Below the pieces are notes generated by a model that saw nothing but the letters and a program-made list of their open reading frames with translations, did not search any database and was not told the origin of the DNA. A stretch of DNA of 7,256 nt from Streptosporangiaceae bacterium (GTDB lineage: Bacteria > Actinomycetota > Actinomycetes > Streptosporangiales > Streptosporangiaceae). The position numbers and the translations under genes are program-made. This document shows, piece by piece, positions 5,816 to 7,256 of the stretch (the stretch's first letter is position 1; each line of letters starts with the position of its first letter). The stretch lies in NCBI GenBank assembly GCA_030040475.1, contig JASHTQ010000605.1, positions 1 through 7,256 on the forward strand, written 5' to 3'.

Positions 5816-6337
5816 ATGACCATCACCGTGGCCAAGTTCAGGGACGTCGCCGACGGTATCCAGCCCGGCCAGTTCATGATCGGCGAGCGGGAGCCGGTGG
5901 CGAGCCTGGCCGACCTCGACCCGATCTACAAGCGGCTGCTCGACGAGCCGGTGACCGCCATTGTCGCGGTGACCGGCGCCGACGGCCAGCCGAACCTGAC
6001 CCCGGTCTGGTTCGATTACGAGGGCGAGGTCGTGCTGCTCAATCTGGCGACCCACCGCAAGAAGGTGCACTGGCTGCGCAAGGCGCCGCACGCCACCTTC
6101 CTGCTGATGAACCCGGCGAACACCTATCACTGGCTCAGCCTGAAGACCGTGGTCAGGCGGGAGATCCCCGAGGACGACCCGGCCGAGGGCCAGCGGGTCA
6201 CCGACCAGCTCGACCGGATCTGGGTGAAGTACACCGGGCAGGAGCCGCCCTACGCACTGCGCGACCCGTCGATGGACGAGCGCCGGGTGCTGTTCGAACT
6301 CGAGGTGGTCAAGGTCGCCACGTTCGGCAGGCCGTAG
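5816..6337 (+). CDS. Pyridoxamine 5'-phosphate oxidase-like split-barrel protein (PPOX class, F420- or FMN-dependent)
   Basis: A 173-aa soluble protein of the split beta-barrel flavin/deazaflavin-binding superfamily. Visible signatures are AIVAVTGADGQPNLTPVWF (48-66), a strand ending LLNLAT (74-79), the basic HRKKVHWLRKAP (80-91) that in this superfamily contacts the cofactor phosphate, and FLLMNPANTYHWLSLKTVV (95-113). IWVKYTGQEPPY (135-146) and a final Val-rich strand (158-167) follow. The KYTG element and the TPVWF-to-RKK layout resemble actinomycete F420-dependent PPOX proteins (FDOR-B type), so F420 is my first choice of cofactor and FMN the second. About 35 N-terminal residues precede the barrel. 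Start: ATG 5816 with AAAGGAG (5804-5810) 5 nt upstream. It follows the ThDP gene by 19 bp and precedes the monooxygenase by 18 bp, so all three are co-transcribed. It may reduce or oxidise an intermediate of the same pathway. Confidence 0.87.
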   Translation: MTITVAKFRDVADGIQPGQFMIGEREPVASLADLDPIYKRLLDEPVTAIVAVTGADGQPNLTPVWFDYEGEVVLLNLATHRKKVHWLRKAPHATFLLMNPANTYHWLSLKTVVRREIPEDDPAEGQRVTDQLDRIWVKYTGQEPPYALRDPSMDERRVLFELEVVKVATFGRP

Positions 6338-6355
6338 CGCACGCAGGCCACCCCC

Positions 6356-7256
6356 GTGCCCGGCATGCCCCGCGTCGTCGTCATGGGCGGCTCGGTCGGC
6401 GGCCTGACCGCAGCGCTCGTGCTCCGCGACGCGGGCTGCGAGGTACGGGTCTTCGAGCGGTCCTCGGCCGCGCTGCAGGCCCGCGGCGCGGGCATCGCGG
6501 CGCTGCCGGCCACCCTGCGATACCTGACAGAACGCGCCGGCCGCAGCGAGTCCGACGTGTGCTCGTCGACCGGGTGGATCAGGTTCCTGCGCCCCGACGG
6601 CAGCCTGGAGCACGAGCAGCGGCACAGGTACCTGTTCTCGTCCTGGAACACGATTTACTCCTCGCTGCTGCAGGAGTTCGGCCCCGACCGCTACCTGCTC
6701 GACCGCGAGGTCACCGGGTTCGGCCAGCATCCCGGCGAAGTCACCGTCACGCTGGCCGACGGCTGCGCCGCCGAGGCCGAACTGCTCGTCTGCGCCGACG
6801 GCGTAAGCTCGCTCGCCCGGGCGGCGCTGCTGCCTGACGTGCTGCCGTCCTACTCCGGCTACGTCGCCTGGCGCGGCACGCTGCCCGAGCGGGACCTGCC
6901 CGCCGCCACCGCAAGCCTGCTGGGCGACGCGATCACCTACCAGGTCATGCCGGCCAGCCACATCCTCGTCTATCCCATCCCCGGCCGCCGCGGCGAGCTG
7001 GCGCGGGGCGACCGGCTGGTCAACTTCGTCTGGTACGTCAACGTCGCCGAGGGCGAGCCACTGGATGAGCTGATGACCGGCCGGGACGGCGTGCGCCGCG
7101 CGGTGTCGCTGCCGCCGGGCGCGGCCACCGGCGAGGCGGTCGCCGTCATGCGGCAGGCCGCCCGAGCGCGGCTCGCGCCGGCCCTCGCCGAGGTCGTGTG
7201 CGGCGTGGCCGAGCCGTTCGTCCAGGCCGTCTACGACATCGGCGTGCCCGCGATGG
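6356..7256 (+). CDS. FAD-dependent monooxygenase, class A aromatic hydroxylase type (3' end outside window)
   Basis: The frame is open from GTG 6356 (or ATG 6365) to the right edge, giving 300 codons with no stop. The N-terminus has a Rossmann FAD site VVVMGGSVGGL (7-17), a variant GxGxxG, with E34 at the end of the second strand (VRVFERS) and RGAGI (43-47). The mid-protein DG motif is ADGVSSLAR (147-155), followed by YSGYVAWRG (166-174). The YxGYVAWRG block and the QAVYDIGVPAM segment near the edge resemble 2,6-dihydroxypyridine 3-monooxygenase-like and related heteroaromatic hydroxylases. The second FAD motif (GDAA) should come just beyond the window; whole proteins are usually near 400 aa. 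No SD is visible before either start candidate, and the start lies 18 bp after the preceding TAG in the same frame, so reinitiation is likely. Expected activity: NAD(P)H- and O2-dependent ring hydroxylation, substrate unknown. Confidence 0.87.
   Translation, partial: MPGMPRVVVMGGSVGGLTAALVLRDAGCEVRVFERSSAALQARGAGIAALPATLRYLTERAGRSESDVCSSTGWIRFLRPDGSLEHEQRHRYLFSSWNTIYSSLLQEFGPDRYLLDREVTGFGQHPGEVTVTLADGCAAEAELLVCADGVSSLARAALLPDVLPSYSGYVAWRGTLPERDLPAATASLLGDAITYQVMPASHILVYPIPGRRGELARGDRLVNFVWYVNVAEGEPLDELMTGRDGVRRAVSLPPGAATGEAVAVMRQAARARLAPALAEVVCGVAEPFVQAVYDIGVPAM

Noticed and set aside
4030..5877. A 615-codon open frame on the minus strand opposite the ThDP-enzyme gene
   Set aside because: It is low-complexity, rich in Arg/Gly/His/Asp, has no recognisable domain, and mirrors a gene with strong family motifs. 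Long antisense open frames are expected in GC-rich DNA.
5717..6961. A 414-codon minus-strand frame opposite the PPOX and monooxygenase genes
   Set aside because: Antisense shadow spanning two recognisable genes and their junction; no motifs.

Overview
The window is very GC-rich, has strong third-position G/C bias, uses GTG as well as ATG starts, and has Shine-Dalgarno (SD) sites of the GGAGG type. It carries a probable F420/FMN split-barrel oxidoreductase of a type common in actinomycetes. Together these point to a high-GC actinomycete (Actinomycetota) chromosome; the genus cannot be read from the sequence. I see no RNA genes, insertion sequences, CRISPR arrays or integration scars. The gene density and uniform composition look like ordinary accessory chromosome.

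Layout. (1) At 33-908 (+) lies a fumarylacetoacetate-hydrolase-superfamily enzyme closest to the 2-keto-3-deoxy-sugar-acid dehydratase branch, followed by a GC-rich hairpin. (2) At 909-1251 is a 343-bp non-coding stretch with a near-perfect 23-bp direct repeat rich in stem-loops, a TTAGC/GCTAA palindrome and a leader hairpin. (3) At 1252-3398 (+) is a two-gene overlapping operon: a polytopic PAP2/inositol-phosphoryl-transferase-type membrane enzyme, then a DUF3500 protein. Their 49-bp overlap follows a run of 15-bp tandem repeats that ends in the SD of the second gene. (4) At 3426-3938 (-) a small secreted or membrane-anchored four-cysteine protein of unknown function converges on the DUF3500 gene. 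(5) At 3939-4125 is a divergent control region with several ATCAC/GTGAT elements, two overlapping dyads and a plausible -35/-10 promoter. (6) At 4126-7256 (+) is a tight operon: a ThDP-dependent acetolactate-synthase-like enzyme, a split-barrel flavin/F420 protein, and an FAD-dependent aromatic-ring-type monooxygenase cut off by the right edge.

How they may work together. The three-gene redox operon (ThDP C-C lyase/ligase, split-barrel oxidoreductase, class A flavin monooxygenase) looks like a small catabolic or tailoring pathway acting on a 2-oxo acid and an aromatic or heteroaromatic compound. This is inference from family membership only. The PAP2 + DUF3500 pair is clearly co-translated but has no assigned function. 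The secreted protein shares its upstream region with the redox operon and could be co-regulated with it. The most unusual items are the divergent operator region, the overlap with tandem repeats, the non-coding repeat at 994-1046, and the ThDP enzyme that lacks the usual acetolactate-synthase FAD-loop motif.
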